Source: Nocardia asteroides (GTDB lineage Bacteria > Actinomycetota > Actinomycetes > Mycobacteriales > Mycobacteriaceae). Taken from it: DNA of 64,000 nt. The position numbers were made by a program, and so were the translations under genes. Location: positions 2,604,001 through 2,668,000 of the forward strand of contig NZ_CP089214.1 in the NCBI RefSeq assembly GCF_021183625.1. Direction: 5' to 3'. Under the pieces are notes generated by a model that saw only the letters and a list, made by a program, of their open reading frames with translations, ran no database searches and was not told where the DNA came from. Positions 25,789 through 37,517 of the stretch are shown here, piece after piece (within the stretch, counting starts at the first letter, position 1; the number at the start of each line of letters is the position of its first letter).

Positions 25789-26433
25789 TCACGTTCCGCA
25801 TGTCACCAGCACGTCATGAATGGGTATCCGGTAGCGCCGCGCGACCCGGACCGACTCGGCCGCGGTCGCCCCCGTTGTCAGCACATCGTCGACCAGGAAG
25901 ACCTGCGGATTCACTGTCCCGGACAGCGTGGCGAGCACCTCGGGCCTGACCACGACCCGCGCTGCCAGATTGCGCCTGCGTTGCGCCGGAGTCAACCCGA
26001 CCGAATCCCGCGTACCGTGCCGCGATCGCAACAGTGGCGCCATCCGGCAACCGGGCAGCCAACTCGCCGCCACCGCCGCTGTCCGGGCCACCGGATCGCC
26101 GCCGCGGCGACGGGCCGCGGTGGCCCGGCCGGGCGCGGGGATCAACAGCAGCGGGCGGCCGGGGGCGCGCAGCCGGTGCAGGCCGCGCGCGAGGGCGTAG
26201 CCGAGCGGGGCCGCCAGGTCGCGGCGGCCGCGCTCCTTGAGCGCGAGCACCGCGCGCCGCCCCGGCCCCGCGTACGGGCCGAGCGCCCAGCACGGCACCC
26301 CAGGATCGGTGCGCGGGCGCAACCGGGTCGGCGGGCCGTCGAGCGCGCTCGCGCACTCGGGGCACCACGGGAGGCCGGGCAGGCCGCAGCCGCCGCACTC
26401 GACGGGCAGGATCAGATCCAGCAGGGTCCGCAT
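25789..26433 (-). CDS. ComF family phosphoribosyltransferase-like protein
   Basis: A 214-residue protein with an N-terminal zinc ribbon (VECGGCGLPGLPWCPECASA: two CxxC pairs) and a type I phosphoribosyltransferase fold whose PRPP loop reads VFLVDDVLTTGATA. RDSVGLTPAQRRRNL before it is the ComF signature. In naturally competent bacteria ComF supports DNA uptake; in actinobacteria the role is not known. The ATG at 26431-26433 is chosen, with a GCAGGG run just before it. The gap from 25605 to 25788 upstream of hpf holds no gene. Confidence 0.88.
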   Translation of the reverse strand: MRTLLDLILPVECGGCGLPGLPWCPECASALDGPPTRLRPRTDPGVPCWALGPYAGPGRRAVLALKERGRRDLAAPLGYALARGLHRLRAPGRPLLLIPAPGRATAARRRGGDPVARTAAVAASWLPGCRMAPLLRSRHGTRDSVGLTPAQRRRNLAARVVVRPEVLATLSGTVNPQVFLVDDVLTTGATAAESVRVARRYRIPIHDVLVTCGT

Positions 26434-26468
26434 GCCCTGCAGAGTCTGGCGGGGCCCACTGACACCGC

Positions 26469-28274
26469 TCAGCCCGGCAGCACCGGGACCACGTTCTCGC
26501 CGGTCAGCCCGGGCACCTCGCGCCAGAACCCCTCGGTGGTCACCGGCTGGCCGTACTGCAGCTGCAGCACCGCGCGGGAATCGGCGACGTACCAGGTGTC
26601 CAGCGCCGCGCTGACCACCCGCATCGGCGGGGTCAGGTTCTGCGAGGTCTGGGTGATCTGCTCGGAGCCGTCGATGGAGACCGTGACCACCGGGTCGACG
26701 TTGCCCTCGCGGGCGATGATGATGGTGTCGCCGCTGAGCCAGCTCAGCGAGACCGCCCTGGTGCTGAGCCCGACGGCGAGCGGCTGCGGCGCGGTGAAGG
26801 CGTAGCGGCCGTCCGGGCGGCGCTCCACCACCGCGACGTACACCTTGCCGTCCGCGATCAGCGCGGCGCGCACCCCGCTGCCGGAGATCCGCAGCTCGGT
26901 GATGGGCAGCCGGGGCGAGAGCGCCGAGGTGACCGCGGTCAGCGCGGAGATGTCGACGTCCTGCTTGGAGACGGTGCCGGTGGCCCGGTCGGCGGCGGCC
27001 CTGACCACCCGCTCGCCGTTCACGACGGCCCAGGCGGCGCTGCCGTCGGAGTTCCAGGTGGGTCTGCTGATGGTGGCGCCCTCGGCGACCGGGAAGGCGT
27101 CGCCGCCGTAGCTGCCGACCATGAGGGTGGCGCGGCCCGCGTCGCCTGCCACCGCGGCGACCAGCTGGCCGTCCTCGGAGAGCGCGGCCGACTGCAGGTT
27201 GTTCACAGCGCCGAAGTAGCCGGGCACCGGGGTGATGCCGGTCTCCCGCACCTGCATCAGCGTGCCGTTGCGCAGCGCGAAGAGCCCGATCTTGTTCCGC
27301 AGGTGCGCGTCGGGGGTGTACTGCTCGATATCCGCGACCGACCAGCCGTTCGCGGCGAACCGGTCGTCCAGCGCCTTGCCGTCGGCGAGCAGCACGTACG
27401 GGCCGAGCACCTCGGCCGCCGAGAGCGTGGCGACCACCTGGGCCGCGAGCAGCTCCCTGTCCCGCGGGGCCAGCGCCGCGGCGCCGGCCAGGTCGATCCG
27501 GACCCCGCCGAGCCCGACCCCGACCTCCTCCGGGTCGCCGTTGGCCTTGGTCACCGCCCCGCGCAGCGCCACCGGCGGCGCGACGACGGTGCGCACGTTC
27601 TCGGTGAGCGCGGGCTGCGGGCCGTCCAGCAGCAGGTCGAGCAGGCGCTGGGTGCGCTGCGCAGGCGGCACCGAGACCCAGCGCAGGTCGGGAACGAGCG
27701 AGCTGCCGTTCGGGTCGAGGAAGTAGAGCGCGTGCCGCTGGTACGCCTTGGCGAAGGCGGCGTTGTCCATGACGACGCCGTCCGGCAGCTCGTCGATCCG
27801 CCACTCGCCGCCGACCCTGGTCATCTCGATCTTGTTCTCCAGCATCGAGCCGTCCGACGGCCGGTACGACCCGTCCGCGGAGAGCTCGCCGACCTTGCGC
27901 GCCCGGATGACGTAGGTCGCGGCGTCGCCGCCGCGCGATTCGCGCAGTGTGTCCGGCTTCTCCACGATCACGGTGCCCGCCGCGTCGTCCCAGCGGGTGG
28001 AGGCGGAGGCGGTGAGGTACTGCCGCGCCGCCTCGTGCCGGTTCGCCGGGGTGGCGGTGGCCTGCAGGAAGTCGCGGAGCAGCAGGTCGGGGTCGCGGCC
28101 GGAGATGGGCGGCGGCGGGCCGTCCGAGGTCGGTTCGCGGTCCAGCGTGCCGAGCGCCTGCGGGGCCGACGACTCCGGCAGGCTGGCGCAGCCGGTGAGC
28201 AGCACCAGCGCGCCCACCAGCACGCCGAGCACTCCCCGGCGCACGGCGGCGAGGGGTCGGGTACGCATCGTCAT
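26469..28274 (-). CDS. lpqB: Lipoprotein LpqB, MtrAB accessory
   Basis: A 601-residue lipoprotein on the outer face of the membrane that modulates the MtrB kinase. The lipobox LLTGC puts the lipidated Cys at residue 29 after a hydrophobic stretch. A GerMN domain covers about 200-330 ([20 protein letters not shown] through [14 protein letters not shown]), and the C-terminal half is a beta-propeller-like region ([32 protein letters not shown]). Its ATG overlaps the mtrB stop as ATGA, so the three genes mtrA-mtrB-lpqB are coupled. Length is normal for the family. Confidence 0.95.
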   Translation of the reverse strand: MTMRTRPLAAVRRGVLGVLVGALVLLTGCASLPESSAPQALGTLDREPTSDGPPPPISGRDPDLLLRDFLQATATPANRHEAARQYLTASASTRWDDAAGTVIVEKPDTLRESRGGDAATYVIRARKVGELSADGSYRPSDGSMLENKIEMTRVGGEWRIDELPDGVVMDNAAFAKAYQRHALYFLDPNGSSLVPDLRWVSVPPAQRTQRLLDLLLDGPQPALTENVRTVVAPPVALRGAVTKANGDPEEVGVGLGGVRIDLAGAAALAPRDRELLAAQVVATLSAAEVLGPYVLLADGKALDDRFAANGWSVADIEQYTPDAHLRNKIGLFALRNGTLMQVRETGITPVPGYFGAVNNLQSAALSEDGQLVAAVAGDAGRATLMVGSYGGDAFPVAEGATISRPTWNSDGSAAWAVVNGERVVRAAADRATGTVSKQDVDISALTAVTSALSPRLPITELRISGSGVRAALIADGKVYVAVVERRPDGRYAFTAPQPLAVGLSTRAVSLSWLSGDTIIIAREGNVDPVVTVSIDGSEQITQTSQNLTPPMRVVSAALDTWYVADSRAVLQLQYGQPVTTEGFWREVPGLTGENVVPVLPG

Positions 28275-30022
28275 GACTGTACGTCCCGGTTCTCGGCCAA
28301 CCCCCGACCGGTGGAGTACGTGCCGTTCTCCACACTCGCGACGAACTCCGCGATGGCGTCCCGGGGAAGGCGGACGGTGTCTGCCTCGTCCGGTTCGGGC
28401 TCGGTGCGGATCGGCACCTTGCGCGGTGCGTCCAGCGGCAGCGGGCTCGGGCCGAGCTTGCTCCCGCGGGCCATCGGCAGGGTGAGCCGGAAGCTGGCGC
28501 CGCTGCCGAGCTCGCCCCACGCCTCCAGCCTGCCATCGTGCAGGTGCGCGTCCTCCTGGCTGATCGAGAGCCCGAGGCCGGTGCCGCCGGAGCGGCGCAT
28601 GCGCGAGGGGTCGGAGCGCCAGAAGCGGTTGAAGACCAGCTTCTCCTCGCCCGGCCGGAGCCCGACGCCCTGATCGCGGACGATGACGGCGAGCGCGTTG
28701 GCCTGCTGGTCGCCGCGCATCCGGATCAGCACCGGCTTGCCGTCGCCGTGGTCGATGGCATTGGCGAGCAGGTTGCGCAGCACCCGCTCGACGCGGCGCG
28801 GGTCCACCTCGGCGACCAGCGGATCCTCCGGCAGGTCGGCGACGACCTCGACCCCGGCGTCCTTGGCCAGGTGCCGCACGGTGGAGATGGCGGCCTTGGC
28901 GCACATCCGCACGTCCAGCGACTCCACCTGCAGCTCGGCGACGCCCGCGTCGTGGCGGCTGATCTCCAGCAGGTCGTTGAGCAACCCCTCGAACCGATCC
29001 AGCTCGTTGACGAGCAGCTCGGCGCTGCGGGCCAGCGCGGGCGAGAGCTCGTCGCTGCTGCTGTGGATGAGGTCGGCGGCCATCCGCACGGTGGTGAGCG
29101 GGGTGCGCAGCTCGTGGCTGACGTCGGAGGTGAAGCCCTTCTGCAGGTTGCCGAACTCCTCCAGCTGGTTGATCTGGGTGGAGAGGCTTTCCGCCATTTC
29201 GTTGAAGGCCTGCGCGAGTTTGGCCATGTCGTCCTCGCCGCGGACCAGCATGCGCTCCTTGAGCCGGCCGTCGGCGAAGCGCCCCGCGATCCGGGCGGCC
29301 GACCGGATCGGCAGCACCACCTGCCTGGTCACCAGCGCGGAGATGGCGGCGAGCAGGACGAGCAGCACGGCGCCGCCGACCAGCATGGTGCCGCGCATGA
29401 GCGCGAGGCTGCGCTCCTCGTTCACCAGCGGGAAGACCAGGTAGATCTCCAGGGTCGGGATCTCGGCGCTCGGGCTGCCGATCACCAGCGCGCGGCCGCG
29501 GTAGCCGTCCGGGTCGTCGACGGTGGCGAACTGGTAGCTGATCTGGCTGCGCTGCACGAAGCGGCGCAGCTCCTCCGGCACCTCCTGCACCGGCCCCGAG
29601 GCCATCTGCTGCGGCGGGGTGCCGCCGATGACGGTGAGCGCGGAGTCGAAGCTGCCCGCGACGCCGCCGGACTGCCCGGTGCCACCGCGGTTGGAGAGCG
29701 AGTCCCGCGCCTCGGCCAGCTGCTGCTGCTGGATGCCGTTGCCGTGCGCGCCCGCCAGCTGGCTCTCCACCGTGTTCCTGGCGCGCTCCATCTCCTCGAT
29801 CGCCGCGTTCAGCTTGGCGTCCAGCAGCCGGTCGGTGATCTGGCTGGTGAGCACGACGCCGAGCACGGTGATGACGATGAGCGAGAGGGTGAGGGTGGAG
29901 ACGATGACGCGCAGCTGCAACGATCGCCGCCACAGGTGGCCGAGTGCGACGCCCTGGCGCTGCGCCCACGCCGCGGCGATCTCGACCGCCGGTCGCAGGC
30001 GCGCGATCAGGCGGTCGATCAC
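28271..30022 (-). CDS. mtrB: Sensor histidine kinase MtrB
   Basis: A 583-residue membrane kinase that phosphorylates MtrA and controls cell division and wall hydrolase genes. Two membrane helices ([20 protein letters not shown] near 40; [20 protein letters not shown] near 220) flank an extracytoplasmic sensor of about 160 residues. HAMP follows, then DHp with the phosphorylated His in [14 protein letters not shown], and an ATPase domain with LLANAIDHG (N box), [10 protein letters not shown] (G1) and GGTGLGLSI (G2). The GTG start at 30020-30022 overlaps the mtrA stop as GTGA. The C-terminal 50 residues beyond the ATPase are acidic and variable. Confidence 0.96.
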   Translation of the reverse strand: MIDRLIARLRPAVEIAAAWAQRQGVALGHLWRRSLQLRVIVSTLTLSLIVITVLGVVLTSQITDRLLDAKLNAAIEEMERARNTVESQLAGAHGNGIQQQQLAEARDSLSNRGGTGQSGGVAGSFDSALTVIGGTPPQQMASGPVQEVPEELRRFVQRSQISYQFATVDDPDGYRGRALVIGSPSAEIPTLEIYLVFPLVNEERSLALMRGTMLVGGAVLLVLLAAISALVTRQVVLPIRSAARIAGRFADGRLKERMLVRGEDDMAKLAQAFNEMAESLSTQINQLEEFGNLQKGFTSDVSHELRTPLTTVRMAADLIHSSSDELSPALARSAELLVNELDRFEGLLNDLLEISRHDAGVAELQVESLDVRMCAKAAISTVRHLAKDAGVEVVADLPEDPLVAEVDPRRVERVLRNLLANAIDHGDGKPVLIRMRGDQQANALAVIVRDQGVGLRPGEEKLVFNRFWRSDPSRMRRSGGTGLGLSISQEDAHLHDGRLEAWGELGSGASFRLTLPMARGSKLGPSPLPLDAPRKVPIRTEPEPDEADTVRLPRDAIAEFVASVENGTYSTGRGLAENRDVQS

Positions 30023-30696
30023 GGCGGTCCGGCCTTGTACCCGACCCCGCGAACGGTCAGTACGATCTCCGGATTCTCCGGGTCCTTCTCGACTTTCGCG
30101 CGCAGCCGCTGCACGTGCACGTTCACCAGTCTGGTGTCGGCGGCGTGCCGGTAGCCCCAGACCTGTTCCAGCAGCACCTCGCGGGTGAAGACCTGACGCG
30201 GCTTGCGGGCGAGCGCGACGAGCAGGTCGAACTCCAGCGGGGTGAGCGAGATCTGGGTGCCCTCCCTGGTCACCTTGTGCGCGGGCACGTCGATCACGAT
30301 GTCGGCGATGGAGAGCTGCTCGGAGGGCTCGTCCTCGGTGCGGCGCAGCCGCGCCCGCACCCTGGCCACCAACTCCTTGGGCTTGAACGGCTTGACGATG
30401 TAGTCGTCGGCGCCGGATTCCAGGCCGAGCACCACGTCGACGGTGTCGGTCTTGGCGGTCAGCATGACGATCGGCACGCCGGAGTCGGCGCGCAGCACCC
30501 GGCACACGTCGATGCCGTTCATGCCGGGCAGCATGAGGTCGAGGAGCACGAGGTCCGGCCGGATCTCCCGCACCGCGGAGAGCGCCTGGGTACCGTCGCC
30601 GACCACGTGTGGGTCGAACCCTTCCCCGCGCAGGACGATGGTCAGCATCTCGGCGAGAGCCATATCGTCGTCGACGACCAGAATCTTCGGCTTCAT
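30019..30696 (-). CDS. mtrA: Response regulator MtrA
   Basis: A 225-residue OmpR-type regulator, essential in M. tuberculosis. Receiver domain with acidic pocket VVDDD, phospho-acceptor Asp53 in LLDLMLPG, Thr in MLTAKT and Lys in [10 protein letters not shown]. The winged helix covers about 130-225 ([15 protein letters not shown] to VRGVGYKAG). The ATG at 30694-30696 gives the family N-terminus [11 protein letters not shown], with AGGAATC before it. First gene of the mtrA-mtrB-lpqB operon; tmk lies 78 nt upstream. Confidence 0.97.
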   Translation of the reverse strand: MKPKILVVDDDMALAEMLTIVLRGEGFDPHVVGDGTQALSAVREIRPDLVLLDLMLPGMNGIDVCRVLRADSGVPIVMLTAKTDTVDVVLGLESGADDYIVKPFKPKELVARVRARLRRTEDEPSEQLSIADIVIDVPAHKVTREGTQISLTPLEFDLLVALARKPRQVFTREVLLEQVWGYRHAADTRLVNVHVQRLRAKVEKDPENPEIVLTVRGVGYKAGPP

Positions 30697-30774
30697 GATT
30701 CCTATGTTGTCATCTCGGTGGCGGGCGACGGGCCGCCACGCCAACACTGGCGAATTCGCACCGTACCCGCCACG

Positions 30775-31422
30775 CTATCGGCGCAGTACCGCGGCAAGCC
30801 GATCGGTGACCGTGGCCGGATCGTCATCCGGGCGGTAGCGCCACCAGGGACCGGCCCAATCGCGTTCGGCCAGCTCACGGTACACCGCGCCGGTGCGCAG
30901 TTGCAGCTCGGCATCGCGTTCGTAGGCGTCGAGCCCGCGGCCGGGATCGAGGCGGCCGCGGCGCAGGGCCCGCTCGGCGGCCAGCTCGGTCGGCACGTCG
31001 AGCAGGATCTGCAGGTCGGGGCGGGGCAGCCCGAACCGGTCGTACTCCAGTTCCGCTGTCCAGGAGACGATCTCGCCGTCCGCGGTCTGGCCGAGCCGGG
31101 CCGCGCTGTAGGCGGCGTTGGAGGCGACGTAGCGGTCGAGCACCACGAAATCGTGCTCGGCGAGCAGCTTCTCCAGCTCGTCCTTGGCCCCCGCCCGGTC
31201 CAGCGCGAAGAGCAGCGCCATGGCGGAGACGGAGGCGGCCAGGTCGCCGTGCTCGCCGCGCAGCGCCTCGGCGGCGAGGTCGGCGTGCACCGAGCGCCCG
31301 TACCGCGGGAAAGCGAGCGTGGCGGTGCGCGATCCGCGCGCGGCCAGATCGCCGACGACCCGCTCGGTGAGCGTGCGCTTGCCGGAGCCGTCCAGCCCTT
31401 CCAGCGCGATGAGGGTGCCCAT
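30775..31422 (-). CDS. tmk: Thymidylate kinase
   Basis: A 215-residue dTMP kinase (dTMP to dTDP). P-loop LEGLDGSGKRTLTERV (Ser-Gly-Lys-Arg where many have Lys-Ser), the substrate-binding FPRYGRSVHADL, the DR(Y) motif VVLDRYVASNAAY and the lid region RRGRLDPGRGLDAYERD. It belongs to the mycobacterial-type subgroup. TAGTCT lies 8 nt before the ATG on the minus strand, hinting at a leaderless or near-leaderless mRNA. It lies between ahcY and mtrA as in M. tuberculosis. Confidence 0.94.
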   Translation of the reverse strand: MGTLIALEGLDGSGKRTLTERVVGDLAARGSRTATLAFPRYGRSVHADLAAEALRGEHGDLAASVSAMALLFALDRAGAKDELEKLLAEHDFVVLDRYVASNAAYSAARLGQTADGEIVSWTAELEYDRFGLPRPDLQILLDVPTELAAERALRRGRLDPGRGLDAYERDAELQLRTGAVYRELAERDWAGPWWRYRPDDDPATVTDRLAAVLRR

Positions 31423-31441
31423 GCGCAGGGAGACTACGCGG

Positions 31442-31467
31442 GGCCCCGCCGGCTGCCCGGCGGGGCC
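31442..31467 (-). terminator. Terminator hairpin after ahcY
   Basis: An 11-bp perfect stem GGCCCCGCCGG (31442-31452) with CCGGCGGGGCC (31457-31467), loop CTGC, 6 nt past the ahcY stop. Confidence 0.65.
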
Positions 31468-31473
31468 GGTGCG

Positions 31474-32955
<1,482 letters not shown>

Positions 32956-33071
32956 CTGCCTCTCCAGGGATTGGGCGGCGGTACCCGGCAAGGCTAGCCG
33001 CTCGGTCGTGTGCCGTGCCGGGGTGTCCCCGGCTGCGGCGGCGAGCGGCACCGAGCCGAATTCGGTGCGGC

Positions 33072-33809
33072 TCAGCCGAACGGAACGCCGCTCGGGAAGA
33101 GCGTGGACTCCGCGGTGATCGCGCCGTCCGGTTCGTCCGCGTATTCGCCCGCGCAGCCGCCGGCGAGCGCGGAGCGCAGCTGGTCGAGCACCGCGGGCAG
33201 CACCGGTTCCAGCGAGTGGTCGATACCGCCGTTGCCGAGGGTCGGGAAGGGGGTGAGGCGGCACTGGCCGCCGTCCAGCCTGCCGTCGCTCCATTCGCGC
33301 TCGCTGCGAATGGAGTAGTAGGTGGTGGCGCCGGGGGTGTCGTCCCCGGCGTTCAGCTGCTCCATGAAGGGCGTGCCGGGGCACGCCTCCGGTGCGGCGG
33401 GCTGCCCGCAGGCGCCGGGCGAGCCGTACTGCGGTGCGCCGATCCCGACGTACCGCGCCACGGTGCCCGCGCCGCCGAGTTCCCGCAGGTAGTACCGGCT
33501 GCTGAGCGCGCCGATGCTGAACCCGGTCAGGGTGACCGGCAGCCCCGGATTCGCGGCGGCCGCCGCCGCGACGGCGCCGTCGATGGCAACGGCGTCGACG
33601 GCGATGTCGAAGCCCTTCAGGTCGAGCACGACGGGTTCGTAGCCGTCGGCCCGGAGCGCGGCGGCCAGCGGCTGGTAGGGCAGCGCGCCGAGGTACTGGC
33701 CGGGCACGATCACCACGACCCCGCGGGCGGGCTCGGCGTGCCCGGTACCGGCGGTGCCGAGCGTGGCGAGCGCGGCCGTGAGACCGACGAACAGAATCCG
33801 CTTGAGCAT
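33072..33809 (-). CDS. Secreted alpha/beta-hydrolase, lipase-like
   Basis: A 245-residue exported hydrolase. Signal peptide [20 protein letters not shown] with cleavage near HAE-P. After it, [20 protein letters not shown] starts the fold; the nucleophile elbow is [11 protein letters not shown] (GxSxG), and a catalytic His is likely in GGIDHSLEP. Four Cys ([14 protein letters not shown] and later GQCRL, GGCAG) suggest two disulfides, fitting an extracellular enzyme. It resembles small lipases of the class 2/EstA kind; the substrate is not known. It stands between ahcY and alkB with its own start after a 39-nt gap. Confidence 0.8.
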   Translation of the reverse strand: MLKRILFVGLTAALATLGTAGTGHAEPARGVVVIVPGQYLGALPYQPLAAALRADGYEPVVLDLKGFDIAVDAVAIDGAVAAAAAANPGLPVTLTGFSIGALSSRYYLRELGGAGTVARYVGIGAPQYGSPGACGQPAAPEACPGTPFMEQLNAGDDTPGATTYYSIRSEREWSDGRLDGGQCRLTPFPTLGNGGIDHSLEPVLPAVLDQLRSALAGGCAGEYADEPDGAITAESTLFPSGVPFG

Positions 33810-33848
33810 GAAGCGCAGCCTAACCTCACCCGGCAGCGGTGTGGGGTG

Positions 33849-35009
33849 CTAGCCGGCGCTGCCGTACTGCGCGAGCAGTTGCTCGCGCTTGGCCGGTTGC
33901 AGGTTGGCCCTGGTGATGTCGCCGCCGTAATGAGCAAGGACACGCTGGTCCATGACCCGCCGCCACAACGGCGGGAACGCCGCGAACACGATCATCGACG
34001 CATACCCCGCAGGCAACTGCGGCGCCACCTCCGAAGTCCGCAACGTCTGATACCGCCGCCCCGGATTCGCATGATGATCACTGTGCCGCTGCAGATGGAA
34101 CAAGAAAATATTCGTCACCAGACGATCACTGTTCCACGAATCCCGCGGCGAACACCGCGCCCACCGACCATCCGGACGCCGCTCCCGCAACAACCCGTAA
34201 TGCTCCACATAATTCACCGTCTCCAACAACGCCGCACCGATCACCGCCTGCAACAGCAACCACGGCAACACCCCCCACCCGAACGCCACCACCAGACCAC
34301 CGAACAACACCACCGTCATCGACCACGCCTGCAAAACATGGTTCCGCGGCGACCACCAACCCACACCCCGCCGCGCCAGCCGCTCCCGCTCGATCCGGAT
34401 CGCCGACCGGAAACCACCCGAGACAGAGCGCGGCAGGAACGCGTACAGCGACTCCCCCAACCGGGCACTCGCCGGATCCTCCGGCGTCGCGACCCGCACG
34501 TGATGGCCCCGGTTGTGCTCGACGAAGAAATGCCCGTACCCCGACTGCGCCAGCGCGATCTTGGCCAGCCACCGCTCCAGATGCTCGACCCGATGCCCCA
34601 GCTCGTGCGCGGCATTGATCCCGATACCGGAGACCAAACCGAGAGTCGTGGCGAGCCCGAACTTGTCGAGCACACTCAACTCCGAACCAGCCCACATCCA
34701 GCAGGCGATCAACAACCCCACCATCTGGATCGGCAGGAACAGATACGTACACCACCGGTAATACCGATCCGCCGACAACCGCTCATAGTCCTCGTCACGC
34801 GGATTCGACCCGTCCTCCCCGACCAGCCAATCCAACACCGGAATCGCCACCAGCACGATGAACGGCCCGATCCACCAGAACACCGCCAACCCCGTCTGCA
34901 ACACCAGCTGCGACGGCAACAGCGCCGATGCCGGAGCGATCAACCCCAGGAACCACAGGTGTCGTTTCGAGTCGGGCGACGAGCCTGCCCGTGAGTCTGC
35001 CGATTGCAC
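33849..35009 (-). CDS. alkB: Alkane 1-monooxygenase AlkB, copy 1
   Basis: Membrane di-iron enzyme hydroxylating terminal carbons of alkanes, 386 residues. Histidine boxes: NAAHELGHR, EHNRGHHVRV, NYVEHYGLLRE and [11 protein letters not shown]; six hydrophobic segments. The start is taken as the GTG at 35007-35009, with GGAG 5 nt upstream; the frame runs 57 nt further to a GTG at 35066 with no ribosome site. No rubredoxin follows it, unlike copy 2. Codon use differs: TTG for Leu and GGT/GGG for Gly are frequent across about 33,960-35,000, where neighbours use CTG/CTC and GGC. This suggests a separate, possibly transferred origin. It may use the rubredoxins of the second operon. Confidence 0.93.
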   Translation of the reverse strand: MQSADSRAGSSPDSKRHLWFLGLIAPASALLPSQLVLQTGLAVFWWIGPFIVLVAIPVLDWLVGEDGSNPRDEDYERLSADRYYRWCTYLFLPIQMVGLLIACWMWAGSELSVLDKFGLATTLGLVSGIGINAAHELGHRVEHLERWLAKIALAQSGYGHFFVEHNRGHHVRVATPEDPASARLGESLYAFLPRSVSGGFRSAIRIERERLARRGVGWWSPRNHVLQAWSMTVVLFGGLVVAFGWGVLPWLLLQAVIGAALLETVNYVEHYGLLRERRPDGRWARCSPRDSWNSDRLVTNIFLFHLQRHSDHHANPGRRYQTLRTSEVAPQLPAGYASMIVFAAFPPLWRRVMDQRVLAHYGGDITRANLQPAKREQLLAQYGSAG

Positions 35010-35220
35010 CTTCGCTCCGCTACGTATAGCCGTACTTTCTGTGTCATAGGAATAGTTCCAGATCACGCGCGTGTTACACCCCCCTTACAGACAAAAACGT
35101 GGCCACAAGCACAATGACAGCGGTCGGTATTTGTCGGGTTCCCCCAAGCGATCTCACGTACGAGGTTACAACCTCCACAAGCCGGAGGCGAGGGCGGATC
35201 CGGCGCCTGTGGACAACTCC
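35010..35220. other. Non-coding gap between alkB copy 1 and the TetR gene
   Basis: About 210 nt of lower GC. It holds the alkB1 leader and promoter region (TATACG box on the minus strand near 35,030), and an inverted repeat GAGGTT-AC-AACCTC (35161-35174) 47 nt from the TetR stop. The palindrome of the second alkB operon is not found here. No gene seen. Confidence 0.4.
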
Positions 35221-35841
35221 TCAGGAGGGGGCGCGGGCCGCGAGGATGGCCTCCACGTACGGGCCGAGCAGCAGGCTCAGCTCCGCGGGGGTGTCGCGGT
35301 CGGGCGCGGGCGGGGTGGGGATGTAGCTCATGGCCAGCCGCACCATGGCGTGCGCGAGCACCTCGGATTCCGCGGCCGATGCCGCGACCCAGCTGTGCTG
35401 GAACGCCGCCGCGAGCCGCTCCCCCGCGTGATCGAGCAGCGGCCCGGCGTCCAGGGTGATGAGCCGCAGCAGGTCCAGCTTGACCTCGCCGACCACCAGC
35501 GAGCGGACCAGCGGGTCGGCGGCGGCGTCGACCAGGAAGTTGGCGATGCCGTCGCGGATGGCGGCGCGGGCGTCGCCCACGTTCGCGGCGATGGCCGCCG
35601 CGACGTGGTCGACGAGGTCGTCGGTGAGGCGGAGAGCGTAGGCCTGGGAGAGGCCGGTGCGCGAGCCGAACTCGTTGTAGAGCGTCTGCCTGCTCACCCC
35701 GGCGCTGGTCGCGACGTCACCGAGGGTGATCTTGGACCAGTCGCGCTCGGTGAGCAGGTCGCGCACCGCGTCGAGCACCGAGGTGCGCAGCAGTTCCCGC
35801 GCGGCCTCCTGATACGAAGGCCTTGATCCCGAGCGCGGCAT
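35221..35841 (-). CDS. TetR-family regulator of the alkane hydroxylase operon
   Basis: A repressor of about 206 residues. N-terminal HTH: VLDAVRDLLTERDWSKITLG then VATSAGVSRQTLYNEFGSR, a standard TetR recognition helix. The C-terminal domain is mostly helical with no recognised ligand pocket. Last gene of alkB2-rubA-rubB-tetR, the same order as alkB-rubA-rubB-Rv3249c in M. tuberculosis. The start is taken as the ATG at 35839-35841 (PRSGSRPSYQEAARELL); a TTG at 35877, 5 nt after the rubredoxin stop, would add 12 residues. The 20-bp palindrome before alkB2 is the likely binding site. Confidence 0.88.
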   Translation of the reverse strand: MPRSGSRPSYQEAARELLRTSVLDAVRDLLTERDWSKITLGDVATSAGVSRQTLYNEFGSRTGLSQAYALRLTDDLVDHVAAAIAANVGDARAAIRDGIANFLVDAAADPLVRSLVVGEVKLDLLRLITLDAGPLLDHAGERLAAAFQHSWVAASAAESEVLAHAMVRLAMSYIPTPPAPDRDTPAELSLLLGPYVEAILAARAPS

Positions 35842-35881
35842 ACCCGCGACAGTGGCACGGGCGTGCGCCGCAGTCAAAGTG

Positions 35882-36064
35882 TCACGTCCGCTCGATCTCG
35901 ACCATGAAGAAGTCGGCTTTGGCGGCGCCGCAGTCGGGGCAGCTCCAGTCGTCCGGGATGTCGTCCCAGCGGGTGCCGGGCGCGATGTCGTCGTCCGGCC
36001 AGCCCTTCGCCTCGTCGTACTCGAAGCCGCACTGGATGCACTGGTAGAGCTTGTAGTCGGTCAT
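35882..36064 (-). CDS. rubB: Rubredoxin B (electron carrier to AlkB)
   Basis: A 60-residue rubredoxin. Two knuckles, [17 protein letters not shown] and [11 protein letters not shown], supply the four Cys ligands for one iron. The CxxCG-type first knuckle and [14 protein letters not shown] are typical of the alkane-linked family. Its ATG overlaps the stop of the upstream rubredoxin as ATGA. It carries electrons from a rubredoxin reductase, not found in this window, to AlkB. Confidence 0.95.
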   Translation of the reverse strand: MTDYKLYQCIQCGFEYDEAKGWPDDDIAPGTRWDDIPDDWSCPDCGAAKADFFMVEIERT

Positions 36065-36228
36065 GCCGGAGCCTCCTCGAAGTCGATTTTCTCGCGGACC
36101 CCGCAGTCCGGGCAGGCCCAGTCGTCCGGGACCGCCGACCACGCCGTCCCGGCCGGAAAGCCCTCGTGCGGTTCGCCTTTCGCCTCGTCGTAGGTGTACT
36201 CGCAGACGGGGCAGCGGAATGCGCTCAC
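36061..36228 (-). CDS. rubA: Rubredoxin A
   Basis: A 55-residue rubredoxin with knuckles [18 protein letters not shown] and [14 protein letters not shown]. The first knuckle is CxxCE, the AlkG1-like type, whereas its neighbour is AlkG2-like; in other bacteria only the second type replaces the donor in alkane hydroxylation, so the two may not be equal. The GTG start at 36226-36228 overlaps the alkB2 stop as GTGA. Confidence 0.94.
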   Translation of the reverse strand: MSAFRCPVCEYTYDEAKGEPHEGFPAGTAWSAVPDDWACPDCGVREKIDFEEAPA

Positions 36229-37448
36229 GAGGCGGCGCCGTAGCGGGCGAGCACCTGCTCCCGCCGTGCGGGCAGGATGTTGGCCCTGGTGACGTCGCCG
36301 TCGTAGTGCGCGAGCACCTTCGGGTCCATCACCTTGCGCCAGAGCGGCGGGAGGTACGCGAGCAGGATCATGGTCGCGTAGCCGGCGGGCAGGTTCGGGG
36401 CGCCCTCCCAGCTGCGCAGGGTCTGGTAGCGGCGGGTCGGGTAGGCGTGGTGGTCGCTGTGCCGCTGCAGGTGGTACAGGAAGATATTGGTGACCAGGTG
36501 GTCGCTGTTCCAGCTGTGCGTCGGCGCGGCGCGCTCGTACCTGCCGCTCGGGGTGCGCTGCCGGAGCAGGCCGTAGTGCTCCAGGTAGTTCACCGCCTCC
36601 AGCAGGCTGAACCCGACGACGGCCTGCAGCAGCAGGTACGGCAGCAGGTCGAGTCCGAAGATGGCGCAGAGCGCGCCGAAGAGCAGCACCGTCATGGCCC
36701 AGGCGCTCAGCACCTCGTTGTGCACGGACCACGGCCCGGAGCCGGTCCGCTCCAGCCGCGCCTTCTCCAGCCGCCAGGAGGAGGTGATCCCTCCCCACAC
36801 GGTGCGCGGCCAGAAGCGGTAGAAGCTCTCGCCGAGCCGGGAGCTCGCCGGGTCCTCCGGGGTGGCGACCCGCACGTGGTGACCCTTGTTGTGCTCGATG
36901 TAGAAGTGGCCGTAGCCGGACTGGGCCAGCGCGATCCGGGAGAGCCAGCGCTCCAGCTCGACCTTCTTGTGCCCGAGTTCGTGCGCGGTGTTGATCCCGA
37001 CGCCGCCGATTATGCCGACGGTGACCGCCAGCCCGATCCGGTCCACCGTCCACAGCCCGCCGTCGATGTGCAGCCAGGAGAGGTTGTCCGCGGTGATCAG
37101 GTAGCAGGCCAGGATCAGCGAGGCGTACTGCAGCGGCAGGTAGAGGTAGGTGAGGTAGCGGTAGTACCGGTCGTTCTCCAGGTACTCCATCACCTCGTCC
37201 GGCGGGTTGTCGCCGTCCGGGCCGATGAAGACGTCGGCGATCGGGATGACCAGGTAGATCAGGATCGGCCCGAGCCAGAACGGAACGTGCGCGGCGCCGT
37301 CCCAGCCCAGCCGGTTGCAGAGGTAGATCGTCGGCAGCCCGATGAGGAACAGCCCGGCGGGGGCGAACAGCCCCCAGAGCCAGTAGAGGCGCTTGGTGTC
37401 GCGCCACGCGGACGCCTCGATGGACGAAGGTTCGGCTTCGGTGGACAT
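36225..37448 (-). CDS. alkB: Alkane 1-monooxygenase AlkB, copy 2
   Basis: A 407-residue di-iron alkane hydroxylase, first gene of alkB-rubA-rubB-tetR. Histidine boxes [30 protein letters not shown] and [11 protein letters not shown]. Hydrophobic helices at about 22-45, 55-75, 100-125, 140-160, 245-270 and 270-290. Codon use is like the rest of the window. The ATG at 37446-37448 has GGAG 7 nt upstream. It is fully coupled to rubA. Control is by the palindromic promoter at 37531-37553. Protein sequence is clearly homologous to copy 1 but the DNA is dissimilar, so this is not a recent tandem copy. Confidence 0.96.
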   Translation of the reverse strand: MSTEAEPSSIEASAWRDTKRLYWLWGLFAPAGLFLIGLPTIYLCNRLGWDGAAHVPFWLGPILIYLVIPIADVFIGPDGDNPPDEVMEYLENDRYYRYLTYLYLPLQYASLILACYLITADNLSWLHIDGGLWTVDRIGLAVTVGIIGGVGINTAHELGHKKVELERWLSRIALAQSGYGHFYIEHNKGHHVRVATPEDPASSRLGESFYRFWPRTVWGGITSSWRLEKARLERTGSGPWSVHNEVLSAWAMTVLLFGALCAIFGLDLLPYLLLQAVVGFSLLEAVNYLEHYGLLRQRTPSGRYERAAPTHSWNSDHLVTNIFLYHLQRHSDHHAYPTRRYQTLRSWEGAPNLPAGYATMILLAYLPPLWRKVMDPKVLAHYDGDVTRANILPARREQVLARYGAAS

Positions 37449-37517
37449 CGTCGTCTCCCATCCCGGTTGCACGGTGTGACATGCGTTACCGCTTTGGATT
37501 GACGATACCGCCGATCC

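Noticed and set aside
32956..33071. SAH riboswitch upstream of ahcY
   Set aside because: GC-rich pairing segments occur, but I could not align them to the conserved SAH riboswitch core. A covariance search of this stretch would decide.
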